64,000 nt of DNA from Bacillus sp. ISL-45 (GTDB taxonomy: Bacteria; Bacillota; Bacilli; Bacillales; Cytobacillaceae). Below are positions 1-7,988 of this stretch, piece after piece. The notes under the pieces were generated by a model. That model was not told where the DNA came from. It was given only the letters and a program-made list of their open reading frames with translations, and did not search any database. Each line of letters begins with the position of its first letter. Positions within the stretch are counted from its first letter, which is position 1. Made by a program: the position numbers and the translations under genes. The stretch is taken from contig NZ_JAGGQQ010000013.1 of the NCBI RefSeq assembly GCF_018613195.1, positions 1 through 64,000 on the forward strand, given 5' to 3'.

Positions 1-9
1 TCCAAGAAA
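1..9 (-). rRNA. rrs: 16S rRNA, extreme 5' end (gene runs off the left edge)
   Basis: Read leftwards, the window ends in ...TTTCTTGGA. In Bacilli this stands directly before GAGTTTGATCCTGGC, the first conserved bases of 16S rRNA, which would lie just outside the window. The promoter pair and leader behind it support this. Only a few bases of the gene are present, so the exact 5' end is an estimate. Confidence 0.5.
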
Positions 10-150
10 GAGTTATGAGTTAGCTCATAAGTTAAAACGTTGGCTCATGTTCTTATAGAAGAAACATGATCATTTATTGTTTGTTGACGCTTGTTTGTTT
101 AGTTTTCAAAGAACAAGTTGTTCAGTCCGTCGCCCAGAAGCGACTTTATT

Positions 151-179
151 AATATAACACGCTGATTTGTTATTGTCAA
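151..179 (-). promoter_or_regulatory. rRNA operon promoter P2 and leader
   Basis: On the minus strand there is a -35 TTGACA (174-179), a 17-nt spacer and a -10 TATATT (151-156), a near-consensus sigma-A promoter. The transcript would begin near 143 and run through a Bacillus-type rRNA leader. That leader includes the boxA-like stretch TTGTTCTTTGAAAACT (about 105-120), the usual antitermination signal before 16S rRNA. Confidence 0.88.
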
Positions 180-257
180 CATCGTTTTTAGTTTTTCTTT
201 TTGGTAAAAACCGATGTTTGATTTTCAATTCAACGTTGTTTTCCTGAAGCGAGATTA

Positions 258-286
258 AATATACCATGGATAAAATATGTTTGCAA
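258..286 (-). promoter_or_regulatory. rRNA operon promoter P1
   Basis: A second minus-strand promoter lies 107 bp upstream of P2: -35 TTGCAA (281-286), a 17-nt spacer and -10 TATATT (258-263). Tandem P1/P2 promoters spaced about 100 bp are the normal layout of Bacillus rRNA operons. Confidence 0.8.
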
Positions 287-428
287 TATAATTTTAAAAG
301 AATTTTTCACAATAAGATCATTCTTTTCAGGTTTTCCGAGTTTCTTCTTATTTAATGTTTTTAATAATAATTTCTTACAAGTCCTCATATAATGCGTTGG
401 ACAAACTATTTTACAGAGGTGATCCTAC

Positions 429-605
429 TTGCTGCAATCAATTGCACTATATCTATCATTATTAATGGCAATCCTTTTATTTAGCATGGCCTATATTGAA
501 GCCATTAAAATTGCAAACACTGAAGGAAAGGTACACGGAGGAACTCTTATTTTAAGCTCTGTCTGTGCATTATTATTTTCAAGGTTCACTTACCTATTCA
601 TTTAA
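429..605 (+). CDS. 58-aa membrane protein, TTG start
   Basis: Short reading frame starting at TTG, placed 6 nt after a strong ribosome binding site (AGAGGTGAT, 415-423). The product has a hydrophobic N-terminal segment (about residues 5-24), a short polar loop with the string NTEGKVHGG, and a second hydrophobic segment (about 38-58) that runs to the C-terminus. It is therefore probably a two-helix membrane microprotein. A clean terminator follows directly. I do not recognise the family. It is divergent from the rRNA operon. The reading frame, ribosome binding site and terminator together make a real gene likely, but no function can be given. Confidence 0.7.
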   Translation: MLQSIALYLSLLMAILLFSMAYIEAIKIANTEGKVHGGTLILSSVCALLFSRFTYLFI

Positions 606-613
606 AAACATTT

Positions 614-645
614 AAAAAATCCCCTCTATGAAGGGGATTTTTTTT
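614..645 (+). terminator. bidirectional intrinsic terminator
   Basis: Stem AAAAATCCCC / GGGGATTTTT with a 7-8 nt loop, T-rich on both sides. It can end the 58-aa gene on the plus strand and the GNAT gene on the minus strand. Confidence 0.88.
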
Positions 646-676
646 GTTTACACCTTAAGGTTTTGCATCTATACTC

Positions 677-1222
677 TTACAGTTTTTCTCTAGCAGCCTG
701 GCGCAGCAGTTGTAAATCTCTCCACATATAAGCTACTTCGACATATTCTCTGCCTGCAATTTTCACAACTTCCTCCCCAGCTTTTTGCGGCTGAAGGCTT
801 TCATAAAATTTCCGGCTTTCGTTATCGGCTAACACCCACACGAGGATGGATTCGTAATTTTGATTCAGCAAATCATCCACACCGGCTTGCAGCAGCCTCA
901 GGCCCAGTTTTCCTCTTTGATACTCTTTAAGGATATAGATCACGTACAATTCTCCATCGGCTTTAAAATTCCCTGATCTTTCTTTTCCAAAGGATGCAAA
1001 GCCTACTATTTCCCCTTCTGGATTAATAGCGACAAAAACCGGAGAGATATTAGCACTTTCTGATAAGCTTTTTTCCCATAAAGGTTTCCGGTCCTCCACC
1101 TTTAAAGTATCCAAGTAATCCTGGCTTATAATCCCCTGATAAGTTTCTTGCCAGCTTCTGACGTGAACCCTGGCAATTCCGCTTGCATCATCTTTTGTAG
1201 CCTTTCTGATCTGCACATACAT
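677..1222 (-). CDS. GNAT family N-acetyltransferase
   Basis: 181-aa protein with the single GNAT fold across its whole length. The N-terminal IRKATKDDASGIARVHVRSW stretch, the central strand ELYVIYILKEYQRGKLGLRLL (the R/Q-x-x-G-x-G/A acetyl-CoA pyrophosphate loop appears here as QRGKLG, about residues 102-107) and a C-terminal W-V-L-A-D-N-E-S-R-K-F-Y-E-S motif are typical. The family transfers acetyl from acetyl-CoA to an amine; the substrate cannot be told. It follows the EamA exporter gene by 3 nt on the same strand, so the two are probably co-transcribed and may act on one small amine or amino acid. Confidence 0.85.
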   Translation of the reverse strand: MYVQIRKATKDDASGIARVHVRSWQETYQGIISQDYLDTLKVEDRKPLWEKSLSESANISPVFVAINPEGEIVGFASFGKERSGNFKADGELYVIYILKEYQRGKLGLRLLQAGVDDLLNQNYESILVWVLADNESRKFYESLQPQKAGEEVVKIAGREYVEVAYMWRDLQLLRQAAREKL

Positions 1223-1225
1223 CCC

Positions 1226-2140
1226 CTACCCCGATATTGATTTGATTTCGGCTTGATTTTTCAGCTTCATTTTTCTTTCATCTACTAAAAACAAAGTTAT
1301 GCCTACGATAACAACTAGTCCTCCGATAATCTGAGTCCAAATGACTTTTTCACCGAGCAGATAGAACGCAAGTACGGTTGCGCCAACTGGTTCAAAAAGT
1401 ATCGCCATCGAAATAACTGAGGCGCTAATCCATTTTATAGACCAGTTAAACAATGTGTGGCCAAGCAAAGTTGGGATCAGCGCGAGGAGGATAAAGTAGA
1501 CCCAATCGCTCGTAGGATATGGATAGAACGAGTCACCAACAGCTATTACATAGAAGAACAATGTAATTGAACTGATGCTATAGACGATAAAGGTATAGGT
1601 TATTAAAGACATCCTTTTTCTGACTGTTTGGCCAAATAAAAGGTATACGGTTACCAATGCACAGGCTACAATCGCCAAAAAGTCCCCAAACAGTGCACTT
1701 CCGCTGATTTTAAAATCACCCCAGCTGATGATGACGCTGCCGCCAATCGCAATCACACCGCTTAAAATCGCTTTAGCTGAAACACGCTCTTTAAAGAACA
1801 GATAAGCACCCACGAATGCAAATAGAGGCTGAAGAGTGACCAGCACAGTTGAGCTTGCTACCGAGGTATAGTTTAGTGATTCAAACCAGAGGATAAAATG
1901 GAAGGCCAGAAATATCCCGGCTATTCCGGTGAATACCCAATCCCGTTTCGTAATAAGACGAAGTTCCGAAACATACTTTATAAGAAATACCGGCAGCATT
2001 AATAGTACTGAAAAAAATAATCGGTAAAAAGCTATGACTCCGGACGGCGCGGATGAGACCTTGACCAGGATCGCAGAAGTTGAGACTGCCACGACGCCGA
2101 TTGCTACCGCCATATAAGGATTTACTTTAGGTGACTGCAT
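1226..2140 (-). CDS. EamA/DMT superfamily transporter
   Basis: 304 aa with about ten predicted transmembrane helices arranged as two EamA repeats (roughly residues 10-140 and 150-285). The first repeat carries the usual AFYRLFFSVLLMLP and a helix ending VASSTVLVTLQPLF; the second has LEPVGATVLAFYLLGEK, matching the conserved P-x-x-x-x-x-x-G-E of the family. Members mostly export amino acids, nucleosides or other metabolites across the cytoplasmic membrane. It is the first gene of a two-gene unit with the GNAT acetyltransferase. The short charged C-terminus is normal. Confidence 0.88.
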   Translation of the reverse strand: MQSPKVNPYMAVAIGVVAVSTSAILVKVSSAPSGVIAFYRLFFSVLLMLPVFLIKYVSELRLITKRDWVFTGIAGIFLAFHFILWFESLNYTSVASSTVLVTLQPLFAFVGAYLFFKERVSAKAILSGVIAIGGSVIISWGDFKISGSALFGDFLAIVACALVTVYLLFGQTVRKRMSLITYTFIVYSISSITLFFYVIAVGDSFYPYPTSDWVYFILLALIPTLLGHTLFNWSIKWISASVISMAILFEPVGATVLAFYLLGEKVIWTQIIGGLVVIVGITLFLVDERKMKLKNQAEIKSISG

Positions 2141-2294
2141 TTCTATTCTCCTTTAAGTTACACAATGTGAATTAAATGTATTTTACAATGAATTCGAACT
2201 TTTATCTTGAATTAAATTTTATTTTTTATAAAAAGTTTAGTCTGTGATTTTTAGGGAAAGTAAATACATCTTATTTAGGGGCAGGAGAAACGAT

Positions 2295-2990
2295 ATGTTC
2301 TATTCAATTGATATGGAAATATTGCTAAAGTTGGGGATTTCCGCATTCTTGGGCCTGGTGATCGGGCTCGAACGGGAGATTAAAAGAAAACCGGTAGGAC
2401 TTAAAACAAGCCTTGTTATATCGATCGTCAGCTGTCTTTTAACGATTGTATCAAGTGAGTCGGCTTATATGTTCCCTGGGGATGAAGATGTGAATATCAC
2501 GATGGACCCGCTCCGTTTGGCAGCGCAAATCGTCTCAGGGATAGGTTTCCTAGGTGCCGGAGTTATTTTACGAAGAGGGAATGACACAATTTCAGGTCTG
2601 ACCACGGCAGCGATGATTTGGGGTGCCGCTGGAATTGGCATCACGGTTGGCGCCGGGTTTTACTGGGAAGCCATTGCTGGTGTTGCTCTACTCATTGTGA
2701 GTGTGGAATTCATACCGTTCCTGATGACTTTCATAGGTCCAAGACAATTAAGGGAAAAAGAGATCCGGCTGCAGTTTAATGTCAATAGCCGGGAAAGCAT
2801 AGCCGATATTATTACCAGGATCAAAGAGGAAAAAATCGCCTTAAAAAATGTCCGTATTAAGGATCTTGCAGAGGGAAATCAGCTGGTGCAATTGATTGTA
2901 ACCGTGGACTTCCGCAGAAAGACGACGGATGTGTATGAAACGGTGTCGGATATTGAAGGGATCAACAGGGTTGAAATTGAAGGTTTGTAG
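2295..2990 (+). CDS. MgtC/SapB family membrane protein
   Basis: The chosen start (2295) follows a GCAGGAG ribosome binding site by 7 nt; an upstream in-frame start at 2244 lacks one. The 231-aa product has the family signature GLVIGLERE near residue 20, then SAAQIVSGIGFLGAGVI-type helices and GLTTAAMIWGAAGIGI, giving about five membrane segments up to residue 140. A soluble ACT-like C-terminal domain follows (about 150-231). MgtC proteins are membrane proteins linked to magnesium limitation, virulence and control of ATP synthase in some bacteria; the role here is not known. A terminator follows closely. Confidence 0.88.
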   Translation: MFYSIDMEILLKLGISAFLGLVIGLEREIKRKPVGLKTSLVISIVSCLLTIVSSESAYMFPGDEDVNITMDPLRLAAQIVSGIGFLGAGVILRRGNDTISGLTTAAMIWGAAGIGITVGAGFYWEAIAGVALLIVSVEFIPFLMTFIGPRQLREKEIRLQFNVNSRESIADIITRIKEEKIALKNVRIKDLAEGNQLVQLIVTVDFRRKTTDVYETVSDIEGINRVEIEGL

Positions 2991-2994
2991 GAGG

Positions 2995-3020
2995 AAAGCC
3001 GCTGAATTGCGGCTTTTTTA
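2995..3020 (+). terminator. intrinsic terminator after mgtC-like gene
   Basis: AAAGCCGC-TGAATT-GCGGCTTT followed by a T run, 4 nt after the stop codon. Confidence 0.88.
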
Positions 3021-3097
3021 TTTTTACATAAAATTTTGTCTTGCATGTCCAGCGAGATGGTTATATAATCTTTCTTGTACCTTATCTATTCAGATAC

Positions 3098-3170
3098 GGG
3101 GGATTAGCTCAGCTGGGAGAGCGCAACGCTGGCAGCGTTGAGGTCAGGGGTTCGAGCCCCCTATTCTCCA
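3098..3170 (+). tRNA. tRNA-Ala (anticodon GGC)
   Basis: A 73-nt cloverleaf can be folded by hand. The acceptor stem is GGGGGAT with ATTCTCC (two G-U pairs), the D arm is GCTCAGCTGGGAGAGC, the anticodon arm is CAACG-CTGGCAG-CGTTG with anticodon GGC, and the T arm is AGGGG-TTCGAGC-CCCCT. The discriminator is A and the 3' CCA is not encoded. The anticodon reads GCC/GCU alanine codons. It is a single tRNA with its own terminator. Confidence 0.95.
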
Positions 3171-3176
3171 CTTACT

Positions 3177-3214
3177 TAAAAAGCCGTCAAACCAATTGGT
3201 TTGACGGCTTTTTT
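3177..3214 (+). terminator. tRNA-Ala terminator
   Basis: Long perfect stem AAGCCGTCAAACC / GGTTTGACGGCTT with an AATT loop and T tail, 7 nt after the tRNA. Confidence 0.92.
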
Positions 3215-3262
3215 CATTATTGATTATTTTTTTATAATAAACTAAAGTTTCATATGCTCTTA

Positions 3263-3695
3263 ATTTACCTAGTTCCTCTTCTATAATTGAGTACAATCAA
3301 CTCTGCACCAGCAAGCTTCGTTAATAAAGCTTCTTCTTCAATCACAAATTCATAGATACTAAAGTTACACAACACAACAAGCTTTTCATTCTCACTTCTT
3401 CGCAGCTGAGATGCAAAAATTTGGTCCTTAAATCTTAGATTGAAGTCACCTGTTGTGAGGACTTCTTATAACTGCCCGCCCATCTCCATAGAAATCCATG
3501 ATAACTCGATATAAACTTACCCTTTTCAAGATATCCTTGTACTTTTGAATCCTTAATTTGGCCATTTTCTATTTTCAACTCTGTCTTAAAATAAACTCTT
3601 ATAAAAATCCTTTCAGTCAGCTTTTGATTTTTAAAATAAGGACTAAAAAAATAGAACCTGTTCAATTTTAGATACAATCATATTTACCTAGTTCC
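3263..3695. repeat. 14-bp direct repeat bounding decayed DNA
   Basis: ATTTACCTAGTTCC occurs at 3263-3276 and again at 3682-3695. The first copy lies at the stop codon of the alpha-glucosidase relic. Between and beyond the copies (3466-4070) there is no convincing intact gene; a minus-strand frame of 80 codons (3435-3677) shows no recognisable family. The arrangement fits a deletion or rearrangement scar. Confidence 0.5.
3265..3465 (-). pseudogene. oligo-1,6-glucosidase / GH13 C-terminal relic
   Basis: Sixty-six codons without a start, preceded in frame by a stop (TAA). The translation begins EVLTTGDFNLRFKDQIFASQ, continues through RRSENEKLVVLCNFS and ends in ELIVLNYRRGTR. This is the pattern of the C-terminal beta-sandwich of GH13 oligo-1,6-glucosidases or trehalose-6-phosphate hydrolases (GxFxLLxxxxxxIFAYxR, then ENEKLLVVxNF, then LLSNY). 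The whole catalytic barrel is missing. I call it a remnant of a deleted gene; which GH13 member it came from is uncertain. Confidence 0.7.
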
Positions 3696-3717
3696 ATTTT
3701 GTTTATTAACAAAGGTG

Positions 3718-3816
3718 TTATACTTTAAAATTTTGTGCCTTTACACCAATGACTTCTAAATTCGCTAAATTAGAATGATCTCCTTCTTTCACTCCCCATT
3801 TGTTTAACAAAAACGG
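3718..3816 (-). pseudogene. possible 3' gene fragment, unknown family
   Basis: Thirty-two open codons with no start, ending in a stop. The translation contains LLNKWGVKEGDHSNLANLEV, which reads like the tail of a real protein, but I cannot name it. It sits directly beyond the second copy of the 14-bp repeat, so it may be another deletion remnant. Low confidence. Confidence 0.25.
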
Positions 3817-4072
3817 TTAATTCTTACTGGATCCATGTACTTAGTCGTAAGGAATAAGTATTAAAATTATAAACTTCCTACTAAATACACAAAACATCCT
3901 CTATTCGACCAATTAAGCCCACCGTTCATATTACCAGTTGAGTTGCTTTCCAATTTTTATTGTCTTTTAATCTCTCTTTTTTTCAGGAGTTTCTTTGGTA
4001 TTTTGTATTTAAGCACACCTAGAAAAAAGGTAAAGCACTTTTGGGTCCTTTTTCCTTATTCACATTATATCG

Positions 4073-4127
4073 TTGACATTGATAATCATTATCAACTATT
4101 ATTCATTGTAGTTGAAAAAGATTCTCA
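4073..4127 (+). promoter_or_regulatory. sigma-A promoter with overlapping Fur boxes
   Basis: The -35 is TTGACA (4073-4078) and the -10 is TATTAT (4097-4102), with an 18-nt spacer. The spacer holds TGATAATCATTATCA (4080-4094), a perfect match to the 7-1-7 Fur consensus. A weaker second match, TGAAAAAGATTCTCA (4113-4127), covers the start of the transcript. Fur with iron would block this promoter, so the siderophore operon should be made only under iron limitation. Confidence 0.92.
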
Positions 4128-4152
4128 ATTAAAATTGTAAGGAGGACCTTTT

Positions 4153-5997
4153 ATGTCTTTGTCGTTTCCTGAAATTCGAACAGAAAAGAAGTACCAGAAA
4201 TTTTTACCCCTCTCTCAAAAGAGAATCCTGCAAAAATTGATTCAAGCGGTGATTCGCGAAAAAGTATGTGAGTATGAGTGGAAACCAAACGGGTTTACAG
4301 GACGTACCTATATTCTCAAAGCTCCCCTCAATCGCACTATACAATTCGACGTAAAAAAGATCTACTATTTGGGACACATTGATATAGATGGACCAATCCT
4401 TCTTGCCGATAATCAAACTCATAGTGAATTGACTCATCCGGTACAGTTTCTTCAAGTGCTTTTCGAAACAGACATTACATCAAATTCAGTACAAACATTA
4501 ATAAACGAACTGGATAACAGCGTGACCAATGATGCGATTGCCTTAACTGCAAAGGAATACAGGAGAGTGTCCGAAACCAGTACCTCTGAAACAAGGGCCT
4601 TTGATACCTTGATTAAAATGAAGAACAAGGATCCCCACTTTAGTCCATTGACTTATCTTGAACAATGGGCTACGGAAGGGCACACCATACATCCTTGTTC
4701 CAAAACAAGAATAGGCTTATCCCCGGAGGAGAATCAAAAATATTCTCCAGAGTGGGCTGCAGAAGTCCAGTTGGTACTGCTCGCAGTACATGAGAGCCAT
4801 AGTACCTCCTCAAGTATGAGTGATGAGGAAATTAAGGATCTTTTACTTTCCGACTATCCATTTCTTTCAAAGGAAATGGACGAACTGGCCTCCTATGTCC
4901 TTATCCCGGTTCATCCCTGGCAGTATGAGCATATGATTAAAAAGTATTATCGGGAAGAGCTGGATAAAAAGCTTATCATCCCTTTACACTCCGTTATACC
5001 GGTTAAGCCTTTATTGTCTTTCCGGTCCCTGGCTCCAAGCCTTGGGAGGAAACTACATCATATTAAGACTGCAGTGAATATCCAGATGACCAGCGCCAAA
5101 AGGCTCGTCTCACCGGCATCTGTCAATAATGGGCCTGTCATTTCAAAGCTGCTGAAAGAGATTGAGAAAACGGATCCCCTTCTAAAAGAAAGGGTTGTTT
5201 TCCTTCCAGAGGTAGCCGGATGCCATTTTAGTTCCAGCCGGAAATTCCCCGGCATTGACCTCGAGAAGAATTTATCATGTATTATCCGCGAAAATCCTGA
5301 GGCTTACCTCGCTAAAGACGAGCTCGCTGTCCCGGCCGCTTCCTTAATCAACACATTACCGTTCTCATCGGGTACATTAATGAAAGACCTTATTTTAGGA
5401 TATAGGGATAAAAATATGGTCTCCATTGAAAAGAGTGCAACCGAGTATTTGGATCTTTATGCAAAAACCGTTATACCATGTCTTGTGCAATTGGTAGTTC
5501 AATATGGAATCAGCCTAGAAGCACACCTTCAAAATGCCATTGTCGTTTTTAAAGAAGGGAAACCTTCTAAATTGATGATTCGAGATAACGGAGGTATTCG
5601 GATTCATAGAGGGAAATTTAGCCAATGGGTTGATTCAGTGAAACTTGATAATTCCACTAACCTTTTGACTGACAGACCAGAGGATCTCTATCAAATGTTC
5701 TCTCACGCTGTCCTTCATAATCACTTTGGGGAAATAATTCTCAATCTGACAAAGGAATTTGGAATTAATGAGTCTATTTTATGGACCCAGGTAAAAGACG
5801 TATTAAGCAAGGTCATAAGTATTATCGGTAATCAAAATAATTGTACTGAACAAGCATCTGAGTTTGAAACATGGGTTCTTGGACCGCACACTTACCTTAA
5901 AGCTCTCTTGAAAATGAGGCTAAATCATTCGGTTACCGATAACATTTATGTTCCTGCACCAAATCCACTATTACCAGGGAAGGGAGAAATAGAATGA
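4153..5997 (+). CDS. IucA/IucC-family NIS siderophore synthetase (first)
   Basis: 614-aa NRPS-independent siderophore synthetase. These enzymes adenylate a citrate carboxyl and condense it with an amine or alcohol. Family motifs in order: HPCSKTRIGLSPEENQKYSPEW (about residues 176-197), HPWQYEH (about 254-260), SFRSLAPS and the ATP-site stretch KTAVNIQMTSAKR (about 295-320), then EAHLQNAIVVF and MIRDNGGIRIH (about 455-485), which fits the C-terminal FhuF-like/IucC region. The start follows AAGGAGGACC by 6-7 nt. Its stop overlaps the start of the next synthetase (ATGA), implying translational coupling. It is the first gene of the Fur-controlled operon. The exact citrate conjugate cannot be deduced. 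Confidence 0.93.
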   Translation: MSLSFPEIRTEKKYQKFLPLSQKRILQKLIQAVIREKVCEYEWKPNGFTGRTYILKAPLNRTIQFDVKKIYYLGHIDIDGPILLADNQTHSELTHPVQFLQVLFETDITSNSVQTLINELDNSVTNDAIALTAKEYRRVSETSTSETRAFDTLIKMKNKDPHFSPLTYLEQWATEGHTIHPCSKTRIGLSPEENQKYSPEWAAEVQLVLLAVHESHSTSSSMSDEEIKDLLLSDYPFLSKEMDELASYVLIPVHPWQYEHMIKKYYREELDKKLIIPLHSVIPVKPLLSFRSLAPSLGRKLHHIKTAVNIQMTSAKRLVSPASVNNGPVISKLLKEIEKTDPLLKERVVFLPEVAGCHFSSSRKFPGIDLEKNLSCIIRENPEAYLAKDELAVPAASLINTLPFSSGTLMKDLILGYRDKNMVSIEKSATEYLDLYAKTVIPCLVQLVVQYGISLEAHLQNAIVVFKEGKPSKLMIRDNGGIRIHRGKFSQWVDSVKLDNSTNLLTDRPEDLYQMFSHAVLHNHFGEIILNLTKEFGINESILWTQVKDVLSKVISIIGNQNNCTEQASEFETWVLGPHTYLKALLKMRLNHSVTDNIYVPAPNPLLPGKGEIE

Positions 5998-7988
5998 GAC
6001 GAAATCCATCATACAGCCAAAAGGCAGAATCATTTATAACCCAATGGTCAAAGGATGAATTAACTTGTATAACTGAGCTGCGAAGGAACAATTCTCCCCT
6101 GGCAGAGAGCTATCCATATTTCGCTAATCTTGGACGTCGTCATATATTGAATAAACTGGCTTCCGCACTGCTGCGGGAAGATGTGAAGAATCTTTATTCC
6201 CAGTCTGTAGAATTGAAGAGAATCGGCTCAGTTTACGTGACAAGTTTACTGAAGGTTTATAAAAAGTGGGAACCCTTCCTTCTTCAGCTGCAGACTTTAT
6301 CTTTAAAAGAAGATTTAGTCTATCGAATGACAGCCTTTGATGATTATATACTTCTGTTCCCTATTAAAAAAGAGTACGCCTTTAACCGGCTGATTTTAGA
6401 GGGAGATATCCTCCTGATCGGCAAAGACTGGAACCGGACAGTCGAAACTGCTAGTGAATTGCTGAGGCTAATTGGCTTGGAGCAGAACAACAATGACCTA
6501 GGAAGGGAGCTGGACAACGGTACAGCCAATATTACAATGGCTTACGTACGCCATGACAGTTGGTCAAAAAAATTGAAAGACGAAGGGGAAGCACTTAAGG
6601 TTTCGACAATTCTTCAATATGCTTTAGCCAAAAAGGCAATGCAACCCGAGTGGAGCTCTTTGTTACTTTTTGAACAGCTTGCCTTAGAGGGGCATCATCT
6701 TCATCCGGGCACAAAAACTAAGACAGGCATGTCACCTTTGGATGTCGCTCGATATTCGCCAGAGTTTCATGAGGAGTTTCCAATTTGCTTTGCTGCAGTC
6801 CACAAGGATTATCTTCTCTCAACAGAAATAACACAAAATACAATCGAGAGACTATTTCCAATACAAAATAGGAAATGCAGAGAGATCCTAAGCGGAAAAG
6901 GTCTGAATCCTTCAAACTATCAGCTTCTTCCTGTTCATGAATGGCAATTCAAACATACACTGACCTCCATGTACGGGGCGGAAATCGAAAGAAAAATCAT
7001 TGTTCCCCTTCCTTCTATAAAGGACATGGGAGCAGCTACCTCGTCATTTCGTACCCTGCTGCCTTCGACAAAAAATTGTTTTATAAAGCTTGCAGTAAAC
7101 AGCCAAATGACATCAACTGTCCGTTCAATTTCTACAAATACAGCCATGAATTCCACCGCTTTCAGCTGTATGCTAAATGAAATCCTAAGAAGAGAACAAC
7201 ATCTGGACAACTTTTTACCGCTAAACGAGACGGCGGGCTTTGCTTTTACATCAAATGACAATGACCTGGCAAGAAATTTAACGGTAGTGATAAGAGAAAA
7301 TAAAGAAAATGAACTTGCCCAAGATGAGATCCCTATTGTAGGCAGCTGTTTGTATAATAGCTCTCCGTTTACAAATAAGACCGTCCTTGAAGAAATTATC
7401 GAAGAGTATAATCAGCATCACCAGTTATCCAAAAAAGCCGGGGTCATCAGCTTTCTAAATGACTATTTGTCAATTACAGTTCCAGGATTTCTAACTTTAA
7501 TGACTAAGTATGGTGTTGCTTTGGAGGGGCATCTCCAAAACAGCATTCCCGTTTTCAAACACGGAAAGCCGGTACGATTTTTTTTCCGCGACTGGGGTGG
7601 AGCGCGGATTTATATAAAACGGTTGGAATCCTGTGGCCTTGACCTGAAATTTCATCCGGGAAGCATGACGCTCACAGATGATCGTAACGAGATGTATGCG
7701 AAGGCACATTATACAATTTTCCAAAGTCATTTTGGGGAAATTATCCGCTTGCTGACAGAAATATCTGGCGTAAATGAAAGGATATTCTGGCGCGAGGTAA
7801 AAAGAGCATGTGATGAGGTATTTTCTTCATTATCTTTTGAAGTTGAGGAATCCGTCAAAGAAGATCAAGCATATTTTTTTCAAGACAAAGTGAAGCATAA
7901 AGCACTGGCAAGCATGAGAATAACTAAAGCGGACAACTACATGTACAGTACGGTAGCAAATCCATTAGGGAAGAATAATCAATCATGA
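5994..7988 (+). CDS. IucA/IucC-family NIS siderophore synthetase (second)
   Basis: 664-aa second NIS synthetase, clearly diverged from its neighbour. Motifs: GHHLHPGTKTKTGMSPLDVA followed by YSPEF (about residues 225-253), HEWQFKHT (about 311-318), SSFRTLLPS, KLAVNSQMTSTVRS (about 364-377), EGHLQNSIPVF and FFRDWGGARIY (about 505-540). Two such enzymes in one operon usually make the two successive amide bonds of a dicitrate or citrate-centred siderophore, as in staphyloferrin A and B. Its ATG overlaps the preceding stop and its own stop overlaps the MFS gene start, so the three genes are coupled. Confidence 0.93.
   Translation: MRRNPSYSQKAESFITQWSKDELTCITELRRNNSPLAESYPYFANLGRRHILNKLASALLREDVKNLYSQSVELKRIGSVYVTSLLKVYKKWEPFLLQLQTLSLKEDLVYRMTAFDDYILLFPIKKEYAFNRLILEGDILLIGKDWNRTVETASELLRLIGLEQNNNDLGRELDNGTANITMAYVRHDSWSKKLKDEGEALKVSTILQYALAKKAMQPEWSSLLLFEQLALEGHHLHPGTKTKTGMSPLDVARYSPEFHEEFPICFAAVHKDYLLSTEITQNTIERLFPIQNRKCREILSGKGLNPSNYQLLPVHEWQFKHTLTSMYGAEIERKIIVPLPSIKDMGAATSSFRTLLPSTKNCFIKLAVNSQMTSTVRSISTNTAMNSTAFSCMLNEILRREQHLDNFLPLNETAGFAFTSNDNDLARNLTVVIRENKENELAQDEIPIVGSCLYNSSPFTNKTVLEEIIEEYNQHHQLSKKAGVISFLNDYLSITVPGFLTLMTKYGVALEGHLQNSIPVFKHGKPVRFFFRDWGGARIYIKRLESCGLDLKFHPGSMTLTDDRNEMYAKAHYTIFQSHFGEIIRLLTEISGVNERIFWREVKRACDEVFSSLSFEVEESVKEDQAYFFQDKVKHKALASMRITKADNYMYSTVANPLGKNNQS

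Noticed and set aside
3041-3223. 60-codon frame across tRNA-Ala
   Set aside because: Runs through the tRNA and its terminator; no ribosome binding site.
3435-3677. 80-codon minus-strand frame
   Set aside because: No ribosome binding site, odd composition, lies in a decayed region; could hold a remnant but no family was recognised.
3943-4140. 65-codon frame upstream of the siderophore genes
   Set aside because: Overlaps the Fur-controlled promoter and the start of the operon transcript.
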